From an uncultured Prevotella sp. (lineage in GTDB: Bacteria > Bacteroidota > Bacteroidia > Bacteroidales > Bacteroidaceae): DNA of 28,826 bases. Position 1 is the first letter of the stretch; every line of letters begins with the position of its first letter. Location: NCBI GenBank assembly GCA_934256705.1, contig CAKQPF010000046.1, positions 1-28,826 on the forward strand, read 5' to 3'. Position numbers and translations under genes: made by a program. Below, piece after piece: positions 1 through 8,673 of this stretch. The notes under the pieces were generated by a model. That model did not search any database. It was given only the letters and a program-made list of their open reading frames with translations, and had not been told where the DNA came from.

Positions 1-29
1 AAGGTACAAAAAAAAAACAAATATGCAAG
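1..29 (-). promoter_or_regulatory. Possible truncated leftward promoter at window edge
   Basis: Read on the minus strand, the first bases give TACCTT, the start of a Bacteroidetes -7 box (TAnnTTTG); its last two bases lie outside the window. A TTG sits 19 nt upstream (26-28). This would drive a leftward gene beyond the edge. It is weak because the box is incomplete and the region is A-rich. Confidence 0.2.
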
Positions 30-244
30 TAAAATAATGTTTATTTTCCTGATATTCAACAGCTTTTATGAGCGTCAAATGCGAAGTGATAATTGAACGT
101 TAAGCTGCTATCGTTTCGTCATAATATGAGTACGGCAAACCTACCTGAGTAGTTACGAAAAGTATTAACAAGCGTTAAAAACATCTATTTTTATAATGTT
201 TCCAGGCAAATCTTGTAGGCTTGACGTTTGGTAGGATGCTCCAA

Positions 245-618
245 ATTATGAATTATATATTGCTCCCTCGCCTTTGGCTCGCTCGCCACGTTCAAAATCA
301 ATCACGGATAACCCGGATGCGACGGATCTGTTCTTCACTGATTTTTGTTTTTATGTGGATTGATATGCGCCTTTACGGCGCTTTGATTTTTACGGATTTC
401 CATTACTCTATGGACTATCTGCGGATTATCTCTTGCTGGGGTATATCCAGCGCCATACAGGCGCAAGAAAAAATCCGGAAAAAAACAAGACCAAGTATAT
501 CTAAGAATTAGAAAATCCGTGAAAAAGATAAAATCCGTCGCATCGGTGTTATCTGTGAGCCATTTTGAGCGCATGCGCACTGAGCCGCAAGGCGAAGGAG
601 CAATTTAATAATTCATAA
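245..618. repeat. Long imperfect inverted repeat, about 100-bp arms
   Basis: The left arm (about 245-345) and right arm (about 512-618) are imperfect reverse complements. Both run outside to inside through ATGAATTA, TTGCTCC, TCGCC, TCAAAAT, then the shared block GATGCGACGGAT, and finish near GATTTT. The ~165-bp centre holds shorter inverted pieces (GCGCC/GGCGC near 368-381 and 451-463). Two short open frames (221-511 plus, 335-580 minus) fall on the element and look like by-products of it. The shape suggests a non-autonomous, MITE-like element or a Bacteroidales intergenic repeat. No transposase is nearby and target duplications are not clear. Apart from this and the nuo terminator I see no gene in 1-786. 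Confidence 0.6.
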
Positions 619-722
619 AGAAAAAATATATTTGTTTATTTTTATTTTATTGATATTTTATCACTGATTAGCAGTCTATTGGATATTTGTGAAATTTGAG
701 TAAATTATGGATTATGAATTAA

Positions 723-763
723 AAAAGGTGTATCAAAGGTACGAGACCTTTGATACACCTTTT
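723..763 (-). terminator. Terminator of the nuo operon
   Basis: A perfect 18-bp stem (723-740 with 746-763) closes a 5-nt loop, ACGAG. On the minus strand it is followed by a run of T (complement of 721-726). It starts 24 nt after the nuoN stop codon and is a textbook intrinsic terminator. The other side is also AT-rich, so it may work in both directions. Confidence 0.85.
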
Positions 764-786
764 ATTATTTAGTGATTTCTTATACT

Positions 787-2244
787 TTAGCAAGAAGCTA
801 CACAAGCGCTATGGATTGCTTCATAAATGCAACTTGCAACACCAAACAAGAGGATACCTGCTGTGCAGATAGCGAGAGCAAGGCGTGTGTTGCAATCGCT
901 CTTGAAAGTAGGGAGCGGATTCTCTGTCTTGTTAATGAACATAGCCTTGACGATAAGGAGATAGTAGTAGAGTGATACTACTGTGTTTACCAAGGCAATG
1001 AACATGATAACGTATGGGAGCCAGTTGCCGTTCTGACCGTCAACAGATGAAAGGAAGACGAAGAACTTAGAGAACATACCAGCAAATGGAGGAATACCAC
1101 CAAGTGAGAACAATGCAAGAGTCATGAGGAACGCAAGCTTAGGATTGGTGCCATAGAAACCATCATAAGCACTCATCTCTGTGCGTCCGCCATTATTCTG
1201 CTCTACTACAGAGATAATAGAGAAGACACTCATATTTGCTACGATGTAAACGAGGACGTAGAACATCAATGAAGACATTGTAGCTGCATAGTTTGCACCA
1301 ATCACTGCAAGCATGATATAGCCAGCCTGTGAGATAGAAGAGAATGCCATGAAGCGCTTCAACTCTGTCTGACGGATAGCCATCAGGTTTGCGATGGTGA
1401 TAGACAGCACGATGAGGATGTCCATGAGGTATGACCACTCCTCTACCATCGGTGTGAACACCTTATGGAGAAGCATAGCCAATGTGAAGGCAGCAGCACC
1501 CTTGGAGATGACACTGAGGTAACCGGTAACGGTGGTTGGTGCGCCCTGATATGTGTCAGCAGTCCAGAAATGGAACGGAACGAGGGAAATCTTGAAGCCC
1601 AGTCCTGAAACGAAGAACACGAGACCGCAGATGGTCATTGCATTGACATGGAGAGCAGAGGTGAAGTCTTCAAAATAGAGTGAACCTGTAGCACCATAGA
1701 GGAAAGACAAACCATAGAGCATTACGCCTGATGAGAATGTAGCTGTAAGGATAAACTTAGCAGCAGCTTCTGCAGAGTCCTTCTTGTATTTGTCGAGTGC
1801 CACCATACAAGCCAATGGCACTGAGGCTGTCTCAAGACCAAGGAAGAACATGAGGAAGTTTCCTGCGGACATCATGACATACATACCGAGAAGAGTGGAG
1901 ATGGTAAGCATATAAAACTCACCCTCTACCTTTCTTGCATCTTCGCCAGAGAGCCATTTCTTTGACTGGAGCACTACAATGAATGTTCCTGCGCAAAGGA
2001 TTGCCTTCATCATGGTATTGGCTGGAGTAGCTACATAAGCACCGCCAAAAAGACTCTGTGAGTTATCACCGACAAAGAGAGTAGCAACAGAGCAAAGGAG
2101 AAGCAATACGCATACGAGCGGATTCATCCAGCCCTTCTCCTCCTTGCCATGAGCGATAAAATCGGCAATAAATGTGATTATCAATGCACCTACGAGCATT
2201 GCTTCAGGTGCCATGTTCAGAAATTGAAAATAGTTAATATTCAT
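787..2244 (-). CDS. nuoN: NADH-quinone oxidoreductase subunit N (complex I membrane arm)
   Basis: The 485-residue, very hydrophobic protein is an antiporter-like, proton-translocating subunit of the complex I membrane arm. Its length equals that of E. coli NuoN. The proton-channel residues expected in this family are visible: a TM5 glutamate (E138, in FLGLETA), a TM7 lysine (K218, in GLGFKISLVPFH) and a following lysine (K248). It is the last gene of the ten-gene nuo operon, 14 nt after nuoM and just before a strong terminator. Membrane location and proton pumping are known for the family. The assignment to NuoN rather than NuoM or NuoL rests on gene order and the FHFWTADTYQGAPT motif. Confidence 0.97.
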   Translation of the reverse strand: MNINYFQFLNMAPEAMLVGALIITFIADFIAHGKEEKGWMNPLVCVLLLLCSVATLFVGDNSQSLFGGAYVATPANTMMKAILCAGTFIVVLQSKKWLSGEDARKVEGEFYMLTISTLLGMYVMMSAGNFLMFFLGLETASVPLACMVALDKYKKDSAEAAAKFILTATFSSGVMLYGLSFLYGATGSLYFEDFTSALHVNAMTICGLVFFVSGLGFKISLVPFHFWTADTYQGAPTTVTGYLSVISKGAAAFTLAMLLHKVFTPMVEEWSYLMDILIVLSITIANLMAIRQTELKRFMAFSSISQAGYIMLAVIGANYAATMSSLMFYVLVYIVANMSVFSIISVVEQNNGGRTEMSAYDGFYGTNPKLAFLMTLALFSLGGIPPFAGMFSKFFVFLSSVDGQNGNWLPYVIMFIALVNTVVSLYYYLLIVKAMFINKTENPLPTFKSDCNTRLALAICTAGILLFGVASCIYEAIHSACVASC

Positions 2245-2258
2245 ATCTATTACCTCCT

Positions 2259-3761
2259 TTAATACATATTTATTACTCCGAGAATATTACCGACAGCGCC
2301 ATTGATCACGTCGCTTGCCCAGATTGGGAAAGAACCGAGACCTGCAACGCAGAAGATAAGGCATACCACAGCCACCTTCTCATCCCATGTAGCATCCGTG
2401 AGTTCCTCATAGTGTGGGTCTGCCACCTTCTCGAAGAGGATGAAGCCTACGGTACGGAGAATATACACAGCAGTCACTACGATAGAAGTACAAGCGATGA
2501 TGGTGCAGCAACGATGGAACATATCCGCATTCTCGAATGAACCTACGAAGATGGTCATCTCTGCGATGAAGCCTGAGAAACCAGGGAGACCGAGGTTAGC
2601 AAGACCTGCAATTACATATCCTACAGAGAGGAATGGCATAATCTTCATCAAGCCACCGAGACGACGGATGTCACGAGTATGTGTGCGACCGTAAATCATA
2701 CCGATGAGCGCGAAGAACAATGCTGTCATGAGACCGTGAGAAAGCATCTGAAGGATAGCACCTGTGCATGAAGTTCTGGTCATCATGAGAAGTGCGAAAA
2801 GCACGAGACCACAGTGGGACACTGAAGAATAAGCATTGATGAACTTGAGGTCTGTCTGCACACATGCTGAGAATGCTCCATAGACCACAGAGATTGTGGT
2901 GAGGATAAGGAATACCGGTACCCATGTCTCCTGTGCTCCAGGGAGAAGGAACATGGCGATGCGGAAGCAACCGTAACCACCAAGTTTCATCAGTACGCCT
3001 GCGTGAAGCATGGAGACTGATGTAGGCGCACAGCCGTGACCGATTGGTGACCATGTGTGGAATGGGAACAAAGCACCAAGAACGCCGAAGCCGATGAACA
3101 CGAATGGGAAGAGAATGTTCTGAACGTCAGCCGGAATCATGTTGTTGTGGGCAATCTCAAGGATATTCATGGTAGAAGCTCCATTGAAGAAATAGATGCC
3201 TACAAGTCCGAGGATGATAAGAGCAGAACCTCCCATAAGCATCAATGTGAGCTTCATCGCAGCATACTCCTTATTGCCAGATCCCCAGAAACCAATGAGA
3301 AGGTACATAGGAATCAATGCTACCTCATAGAACATGAACATGGTAAAGAGATCGATGCTGATGAAGAAGCCATATACACCTGTAGAAAGGAGCACAAACC
3401 ACATGAAGAACTCCTTAGTAAGTGGCTGGAGCTTCCATGAAGCGAAAGTACCTGTAAAGACGATGATGCTGGAAAGAAGGAGCATCACTACGGAGATGCC
3501 GTCAACACCGATGGCATAAGAAATGTTCAATGACTTGAACCAAGGCATGCTTGACACGAAGAGCATTTCATCCGTATTGCCAGCAGCACGCATATTGATA
3601 AACAATAATGTAAGCCATACTGACAAAACGAGAAGAACAGACGAACCCGCAACCATCACGCCACGTACCTGATTAACGCTCTTAGCAGCCCAGAGACCCA
3701 AGAGCATAAGCGCTGGTACGATAACAAATAATGTTAATCCAAAATTAGAAAATATATCCAT
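2259..3761 (-). CDS. nuoM: NADH-quinone oxidoreductase subunit M, TM7 lysine replaced
   Basis: The 500-residue antiporter-like subunit of the complex I membrane arm is close in length to E. coli NuoM (509). The TM5 glutamate is present (E146, in FYEVALIP), as is the TM8-region lysine (K259, in GVLMKLGGYG). The TM7 segment is unusual. Where most NuoM proteins read AVK followed by a proline and FH, this one reads GVLGALFPFHTWSP, so the aligned residue is L228 rather than the lysine that in E. coli (K234) is needed for proton transfer. The usual LPDAH after it is SPIGH. The reading frame is clean, so this is not a sequencing break. Its neighbours nuoL and nuoN keep their lysines. About 99 nt separate it from nuoL, the widest gap in the operon. 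Confidence 0.96.
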   Translation of the reverse strand: MDIFSNFGLTLFVIVPALMLLGLWAAKSVNQVRGVMVAGSSVLLVLSVWLTLLFINMRAAGNTDEMLFVSSMPWFKSLNISYAIGVDGISVVMLLLSSIIVFTGTFASWKLQPLTKEFFMWFVLLSTGVYGFFISIDLFTMFMFYEVALIPMYLLIGFWGSGNKEYAAMKLTLMLMGGSALIILGLVGIYFFNGASTMNILEIAHNNMIPADVQNILFPFVFIGFGVLGALFPFHTWSPIGHGCAPTSVSMLHAGVLMKLGGYGCFRIAMFLLPGAQETWVPVFLILTTISVVYGAFSACVQTDLKFINAYSSVSHCGLVLFALLMMTRTSCTGAILQMLSHGLMTALFFALIGMIYGRTHTRDIRRLGGLMKIMPFLSVGYVIAGLANLGLPGFSGFIAEMTIFVGSFENADMFHRCCTIIACTSIVVTAVYILRTVGFILFEKVADPHYEELTDATWDEKVAVVCLIFCVAGLGSFPIWASDVINGAVGNILGVINMY

Positions 3762-3860
3762 TTTTGTTGTCTTTTATTTCTTGTTATTCTAGGTTTTCCA
3801 GAATTTTATTGATTATACAAATAAAAGATTGTTTTACCTGTACTCTCAATCATTCCAGAC

Positions 3861-5876
3861 TTAGATTGCGAGAAGTATTAAAGTAATAGCCACAGCACCA
3901 GAGATGAACCATGCAGCATAGTGACGTACATCGCCAGACTGCCATGATCTGATACTCTCTCCACCTTCATTTGCACCCCATGCGGTGAAGTCGATAAGAC
4001 CATTGATGATGGTCTCGTCAATCCACTGTACTGGACGTGAAATCCAACGGAAGATAATCTTGTGTGTAACAAACTGATAAACCTCATCCATATAGAAACG
4101 ATGCTTAGCCCACTTATGAAGACGTGGGAATGCAGCGTACATTCTATCTGCTACAGGCTGGCTGTCGCCCTTGAAAATCCAAGTAGCGAGACCAATGGAT
4201 GCACAAGCTACGATGGTAGAGGTGAGTGCAATCTGAAGATTAAAGTGTATGGTGTAAGACTTTCCTGATGCAGAAACAAGGCTGCCGAAGCTTGCCCATT
4301 CCCAGTCAAGGAAACCACCGAGAGTAGTAATCACACCAACTCCTACTGTGATGACAGTGAGGAAGATAAGTGGGAACTTCATTGCCCAAGAATGCTCACC
4401 TGGAGTGTGCTCCTTGTGAAGCTCTACATTCTCTGTGCCCCAGAAAATACCGTAGTAAAGACGGAACATATAGAAAGCGGTCATTGCTGCAACGCCTGTC
4501 ATCCACCATCCGCATACTGGAGAATACTGGAAACATGCTGTGATAATCTCATCCTTAGAACTAAATCCTGAGAAGAATGGAATACCGGAAATAGCAAGAC
4601 AAGAGATGAAGAATGTCCAGTTGGTCACTGGCATATACTTGCGAAGACCACCCATTGCAGACATCTCATTAGTGTGAACAGCATGGATGATTACACCTGC
4701 ACAAAGGAAGAGACAAGCCTTGAACATAGCGTGGGTGAACAAATGGAACATACCAGCCATGTAACCGAGCTGTGCGTGATTGTCGAGCACCTCTGTGCCA
4801 TGATGATTTGGAAGGCAAACGCCAAGAGCCACCATCATGAAAGCAATCTGAGAGATTGTAGAGAAAGCAAGACCACGCTTGATATCACTCTGAGCACATG
4901 CTACTGCTGCTGCATAGAATGCTGTAAATGCACCTACCACAACGACGATACTCATCGCATTTGGAGCATATTCTATCCAAATAGGGAACATACGTGCAAT
5001 CTGGAATACACCTGCAACAACCATGGTAGCAGCGTGGATAAGCGCAGAAACTGGAGTTGGGCCTTCCATCGCATCTGGCAACCAGATGTGAAGTGGGAAC
5101 ATAGCAGACTTACCAGCACCACCGATGAACATAAGAACAAGAGCAGTAGGAAGAATCATTCCGCCCATTGCAGCTGCGCGACCTACCTCACAAGTGGTGA
5201 GAGCCTGCATTCCTTCGCCAAGTACGATCTCTGTTCCTGTGAAAGAGAAATTGAAGCTACCAGTATAGTAACCGAAGATAAGTATTCCGATGAGGAAGAA
5301 CATATCAGCGAAACGAGTTACAATAAACGCTTTCTTAGAAGCATGTACTGCAGCATGAAGTGGATAGTAGAAACCAATGAGAAGGTAAGAACTTACACCT
5401 ACAAGCTCCCAGAACATATACATCTGGAAGATATTGGTAGCGAGAACGAGACCAAGCATTGACATGGTGAAGAGAGAAAGGAAAGCATAATAACGCTGGA
5501 ATCCCTTTTCTCCATGCATATAGCCGAAGGAATAGATGTGCACCATCAATGAAACCGTGGAGATGACTACGAGCATCATCACTGAAATCGGATCAAGGAG
5601 GACACCAAGGTCGAAATGAAGATTACCAAGCGGCAACCATGTGTAGTTATAAGGCACCAGTGTGGCGAAAGTGCCGTCAGCGAGACGGTCACCACCAAAA
5701 TAACTGATAGCGGTCCAATAGCTCAGCAATGTCACAAGAGCAAGCGAGCAAGTACCAATACCACCAGCGATCTTTGGTGCCCAAGCATACTTCTTATTGA
5801 GAAACTCTGGCAAACCTATAATAAGGAAAGAAGCCAAAGGTAATAGAAGTATCAGGATTGATAAACTGTAATTCAT
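3861..5876 (-). CDS. nuoL: NADH-quinone oxidoreductase subunit L (distal antiporter subunit)
   Basis: At 671 residues this is the largest membrane subunit of complex I, somewhat longer than E. coli NuoL (613). NuoL sits at the far end of the membrane arm and carries the long lateral helix that couples it to the other pumping subunits. Visible channel residues are E157 (in MFWELVG) and K256 (in GGAGKSAMFPLH), followed by IWLPDAMEGPTPVSALIHAAT, cut here as the standard family block at about 264-283. The C-terminal region (about 550-671) has the amphipathic and membrane segments expected for the lateral helix and anchor. It lies 30 nt after nuoK. Confidence 0.97.
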   Translation of the reverse strand: MNYSLSILILLLPLASFLIIGLPEFLNKKYAWAPKIAGGIGTCSLALVTLLSYWTAISYFGGDRLADGTFATLVPYNYTWLPLGNLHFDLGVLLDPISVMMLVVISTVSLMVHIYSFGYMHGEKGFQRYYAFLSLFTMSMLGLVLATNIFQMYMFWELVGVSSYLLIGFYYPLHAAVHASKKAFIVTRFADMFFLIGILIFGYYTGSFNFSFTGTEIVLGEGMQALTTCEVGRAAAMGGMILPTALVLMFIGGAGKSAMFPLHIWLPDAMEGPTPVSALIHAATMVVAGVFQIARMFPIWIEYAPNAMSIVVVVGAFTAFYAAAVACAQSDIKRGLAFSTISQIAFMMVALGVCLPNHHGTEVLDNHAQLGYMAGMFHLFTHAMFKACLFLCAGVIIHAVHTNEMSAMGGLRKYMPVTNWTFFISCLAISGIPFFSGFSSKDEIITACFQYSPVCGWWMTGVAAMTAFYMFRLYYGIFWGTENVELHKEHTPGEHSWAMKFPLIFLTVITVGVGVITTLGGFLDWEWASFGSLVSASGKSYTIHFNLQIALTSTIVACASIGLATWIFKGDSQPVADRMYAAFPRLHKWAKHRFYMDEVYQFVTHKIIFRWISRPVQWIDETIINGLIDFTAWGANEGGESIRSWQSGDVRHYAAWFISGAVAITLILLAI

Positions 5877-5906
5877 TTGTTTTCTTTGTTTTAATACAGG
5901 TTTGAC

Positions 5907-6215
5907 TTACATTTTAAGGTTTTCAATGCTATCCACACTGTCAGACTTGAACAGACGATAGACATTGAGGATAATAGCAATAGCTACTGCACTCTCAGCC
6001 GCACTTACACCGATAGAGAAGAGTGTGAAGAAGAAACCTTCCATCTCTCCAGGGAACAAAAGACGGTTGAAAGCAGCGAAATTGATATCAACTGCATTGA
6101 GAATCAACTCAACGGAGATAAGCATTGCAATAAGATTACGGCGTGTTACGAAACCGAATACACCGATGAAAAACAATATCGCACTAAGTACGAAGAAACA
6201 TTGTACTGGTACCAT
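5907..6215 (-). CDS. nuoK: NADH-quinone oxidoreductase subunit K
   Basis: This 102-residue, three-helix subunit of the complex I membrane arm matches the family length (100 in E. coli). Both buried glutamates of its half-channel are visible: E36 (in LISVELILNA) and E74 (in SAAESAVA), corresponding to E36 and E72 in E. coli. It begins 2 nt after nuoJ ends, which suggests translational coupling. The C-terminal tail (VDSIENLKM) is slightly longer than usual. Confidence 0.97.
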   Translation of the reverse strand: MVPVQCFFVLSAILFFIGVFGFVTRRNLIAMLISVELILNAVDINFAAFNRLLFPGEMEGFFFTLFSIGVSAAESAVAIAIILNVYRLFKSDSVDSIENLKM

Positions 6216-6217
6216 AA

Positions 6218-6742
6218 TTACTTATCCTCCCTTTGATTACGTGAAACGACGAGTCCACCGATTATACATGCAAGCAAGAAGAGTGAGATAAACTCGAATG
6301 GAAGCACATATTGGAACTTCTCAGAGCCAACAAGAGCCTCACCTATCTTCTCCATTGAAACTTCCTTATCAGGAACGCTCATGAAACTGTCGATGAAGAA
6401 ATTCTTCAACATTACACCTACTACTGTAACCAGACCTACAAAAGATATCAATGCAGCTCCTGCCATACGCTTGAAGCTCAATTTCTCAACGTAGCCCTGA
6501 AGATTACGACGACCAAGAAGCTGAATGGCGAAGATATAAATCATCGTCATACCGCCAGCATAGATACTCAACTGTGCAGCTCCGAGGAAAGTATAATCCA
6601 AGAGGAAGTAGATGCCTGCAATAGCGAAGAGAACAAACAACAGCGCTGTTACAGAACGCATGATACGCTTTGTAAAGACAGCAGCTAAAGCGGCAGCGAT
6701 TATAACCACTGCGAGTATTGCGAATACAATAATATTTGCCAT
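6218..6742 (-). CDS. nuoJ: NADH-quinone oxidoreductase subunit J
   Basis: The 174-residue hydrophobic protein has about five membrane helices and is the usual size for NuoJ. The conserved TM3 block is present (LGAAQLSIYAGGMTMIYIFA, about residues 54-73). This is the helix that moves between pi-bulge and straight forms in the complex I cycle. The gene is packed 3 nt after nuoI and 2 nt before nuoK. No unusual change was noticed. Confidence 0.96.
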   Translation of the reverse strand: MANIIVFAILAVVIIAAALAAVFTKRIMRSVTALLFVLFAIAGIYFLLDYTFLGAAQLSIYAGGMTMIYIFAIQLLGRRNLQGYVEKLSFKRMAGAALISFVGLVTVVGVMLKNFFIDSFMSVPDKEVSMEKIGEALVGSEKFQYVLPFEFISLFLLACIIGGLVVSRNQREDK

Positions 6743-6745
6743 AAC

Positions 6746-7306
6746 TTATTTCTTCTCTGTTTTTGTTAAATCCTTATTATTCGCCTCCGCAGCCTTTGCT
6801 TCCGCAGCCTTAGCAGCCGCTACCTTGGCATTCTCAGCATACTGCTTCAGTTCCTCCTCCGTAGGAGGTACATTGAGATGCTGCACCAATACGTCACGAC
6901 TGAAAGTGGCATTCTCGAAATCTTTTACAAACTTGATGGCGCCAAAGTTACAAGCATTGACACAGAGTTGGCAGAACATACAATCACCGAGGTCGTACTG
7001 ATAATCGGTAAGGAGTTTCTTCTTCTTTCCGTCAGCAGTAACTACCATCTGTGATGTAATCTTGATGGTGCCATTAGGACAAGCCTTTTCGCAAAGTGTA
7101 CAAGCGGTACATTTGTTCTTGCCATTTTCATCTGTGATCATAACAAGAGTACCACGATGACGCTCTGCGATATGCTCCGTCTTTCGGTTTTCCGGATACT
7201 GCTCGGTAACCTTGCGAGTCATGTACTCACCCATAGTGATATCCATACCTGTCAGCAAGGTCTTGATACCAGCGAGCGCACTTCCGAAATATGATTTGTT
7301 ACTCAT
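6746..7306 (-). CDS. nuoI: NADH-quinone oxidoreductase subunit I, 2[4Fe-4S] ferredoxin
   Basis: This 186-residue iron-sulfur subunit carries electrons in the peripheral arm toward NuoB. Two complete [4Fe-4S] ligand sets are visible: C66, C69, C72, C76 and C109, C112, C115, C119. The C-terminal ~35 residues form an alanine/lysine/glutamate-rich tail (AKVAAAKAAEAKAAEANN and beyond), likely a charged helix not found in E. coli NuoI. In a complex without NuoG, NuoI may be the most exposed cluster subunit and therefore a candidate docking point for an electron carrier; this last point is inference. Confidence 0.96.
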   Translation of the reverse strand: MSNKSYFGSALAGIKTLLTGMDITMGEYMTRKVTEQYPENRKTEHIAERHRGTLVMITDENGKNKCTACTLCEKACPNGTIKITSQMVVTADGKKKKLLTDYQYDLGDCMFCQLCVNACNFGAIKFVKDFENATFSRDVLVQHLNVPPTEEELKQYAENAKVAAAKAAEAKAAEANNKDLTKTEKK

Positions 7307-7362
7307 TTTATTTCTTTTTGTTATTTCTAATTATAGAAAATCAGATATTTACAATTCCACCG

Positions 7363-7380
7363 GAAGCATCTTGTTGCTTC
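7363..7380 (-). other. Small hairpin between nuoH and nuoI
   Basis: GAAGCA (7363-7368) pairs with TGCTTC (7375-7380) around a 6-nt loop, in the 91-nt gap between nuoH and nuoI. There is no T-run, so it is more likely a processing or mRNA stability element than a terminator. Confidence 0.3.
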
Positions 7381-7397
7381 ACGGCTTGTTGTATTTT

Positions 7398-8621
7398 TTA
7401 GTCCTTCTTTATAGCAGAACTTACACCTACGAGCTCCTGCTCCTGCTTAAACTTAGACTTAAACTTCATAGCGCGAACCACAATGATTGCCAATACGATA
7501 GCTATTACAGCGGCAACTGCATAACCTACGAAGACAATACCTGTAAGATCAAATGCTACGCATACAGTCATAAGCACGAGATTGAGGAGAGCAAGCGGCA
7601 TGAGATACTTCCATTCAAGGTTAAGGATCTGGTCGATACGGAGACGTGGGAAAGTCCACTTGATCCACATGAGCAACCAAACCATTGCGAAAGCCTTGCC
7701 AAGGAACCATACTATTCCTGGAATAAGGTCCATTACAGCATCAAATCCCTCAACGCCAATGTGGATTGGACACCAGCCACCGAGGAATACGAGAGTTGTC
7801 ATACCTGCTACGATGAAGAGATTGAGGAACTCTGCAAGATAGTAGAAACCGAATCCCATACCTGAATACTCGGTATGATAACCGGCAGTCAACTCAGACT
7901 CAGCCTCTGCAAGGTCGAAAGGACCACGGTTAGCCTCTGCATTTCCTGCGATAAGGAAGATGAAGAAAGCGATGAGAGCAGGGATATGACCCTGGAAGAT
8001 AAGCCATCCGAAAGGTCCCTGCTGTGCTTCAACGATTCCGCTAACCTGCATTGTGCCGGTAAGGATTGTGGCTGTGATAAGGCAAAGACCAAGAGACATC
8101 TCGTAAGAAATCATCTGAACAGCGCCACGCATAGCTGATACGAGACCGTACTTGTTGTTGGATGACCAACCTGCAAGGAACACTCCGATGACACCAATGG
8201 CACTAACTGCAGTATAAAGGAAAATGCCAACATTGAAATCAAGGATTACCGCACCGTTATTCCATGGAAGGAAAGCGAATGCACCGATAGATCCTACGAT
8301 TACGAGGACTGGAGCAAGAGCATAAAGGAGCTTGTCTGCCTTATCAACGAAGAAGATTTCCTTGATAAGCATCTTCAGTACGTCAGCAAAAACCTGCAAC
8401 AATCCCCAAGGTCCTACACGCATAGGGCCAAGACGGCACTGGAAATATGCGCAGACCTTACGCTCCATAAAGATGAGAGCAATGGCGAGCAAAGCATATC
8501 CAACGATAATGAGCAGTCCTACTATCACGCACTCAATGGTAATAGCCAACCAGCTTGGAAGACCGAGAGTCAACTGAAGAAGGTTGTCAAACCATATTGA
8601 TATATTAGAAAAGTCGAACAT
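7398..8621 (-). CDS. nuoH: NADH-quinone oxidoreductase subunit H
   Basis: NuoH links the peripheral and membrane arms and forms much of the quinone-binding chamber. Both family signatures are clear: RLGPMRVGPWGLLQ near residues 63-76, and the acidic loop with GPFDLAEAESELTAGYHTEYSG near residues 230-251. At 407 residues it is longer than E. coli NuoH (325). The extra length is mainly at the C-terminus, where an additional hydrophobic segment (about 365-390) is followed by a lysine-rich cytoplasmic tail. The gene lies 52 nt after nuoCD. Confidence 0.97.
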   Translation of the reverse strand: MFDFSNISIWFDNLLQLTLGLPSWLAITIECVIVGLLIIVGYALLAIALIFMERKVCAYFQCRLGPMRVGPWGLLQVFADVLKMLIKEIFFVDKADKLLYALAPVLVIVGSIGAFAFLPWNNGAVILDFNVGIFLYTAVSAIGVIGVFLAGWSSNNKYGLVSAMRGAVQMISYEMSLGLCLITATILTGTMQVSGIVEAQQGPFGWLIFQGHIPALIAFFIFLIAGNAEANRGPFDLAEAESELTAGYHTEYSGMGFGFYYLAEFLNLFIVAGMTTLVFLGGWCPIHIGVEGFDAVMDLIPGIVWFLGKAFAMVWLLMWIKWTFPRLRIDQILNLEWKYLMPLALLNLVLMTVCVAFDLTGIVFVGYAVAAVIAIVLAIIVVRAMKFKSKFKQEQELVGVSSAIKKD

Positions 8622-8673
8622 AATATTTCTTTTTATTTATAATAAGGTGAAAGTTTGATTTCCTTTCTTCTGA

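Noticed and set aside
221..580. Two short open frames at the left (221-511 plus, 335-580 minus)
   Set aside because: They lie on the inverted-repeat element and reflect its sequence; they have no plausible product.
4674..5462. Plus-strand open frame opposite nuoL (262 codons)
   Set aside because: Antisense shadow of nuoL with odd composition (many C, H and E) and no recognisable motif.
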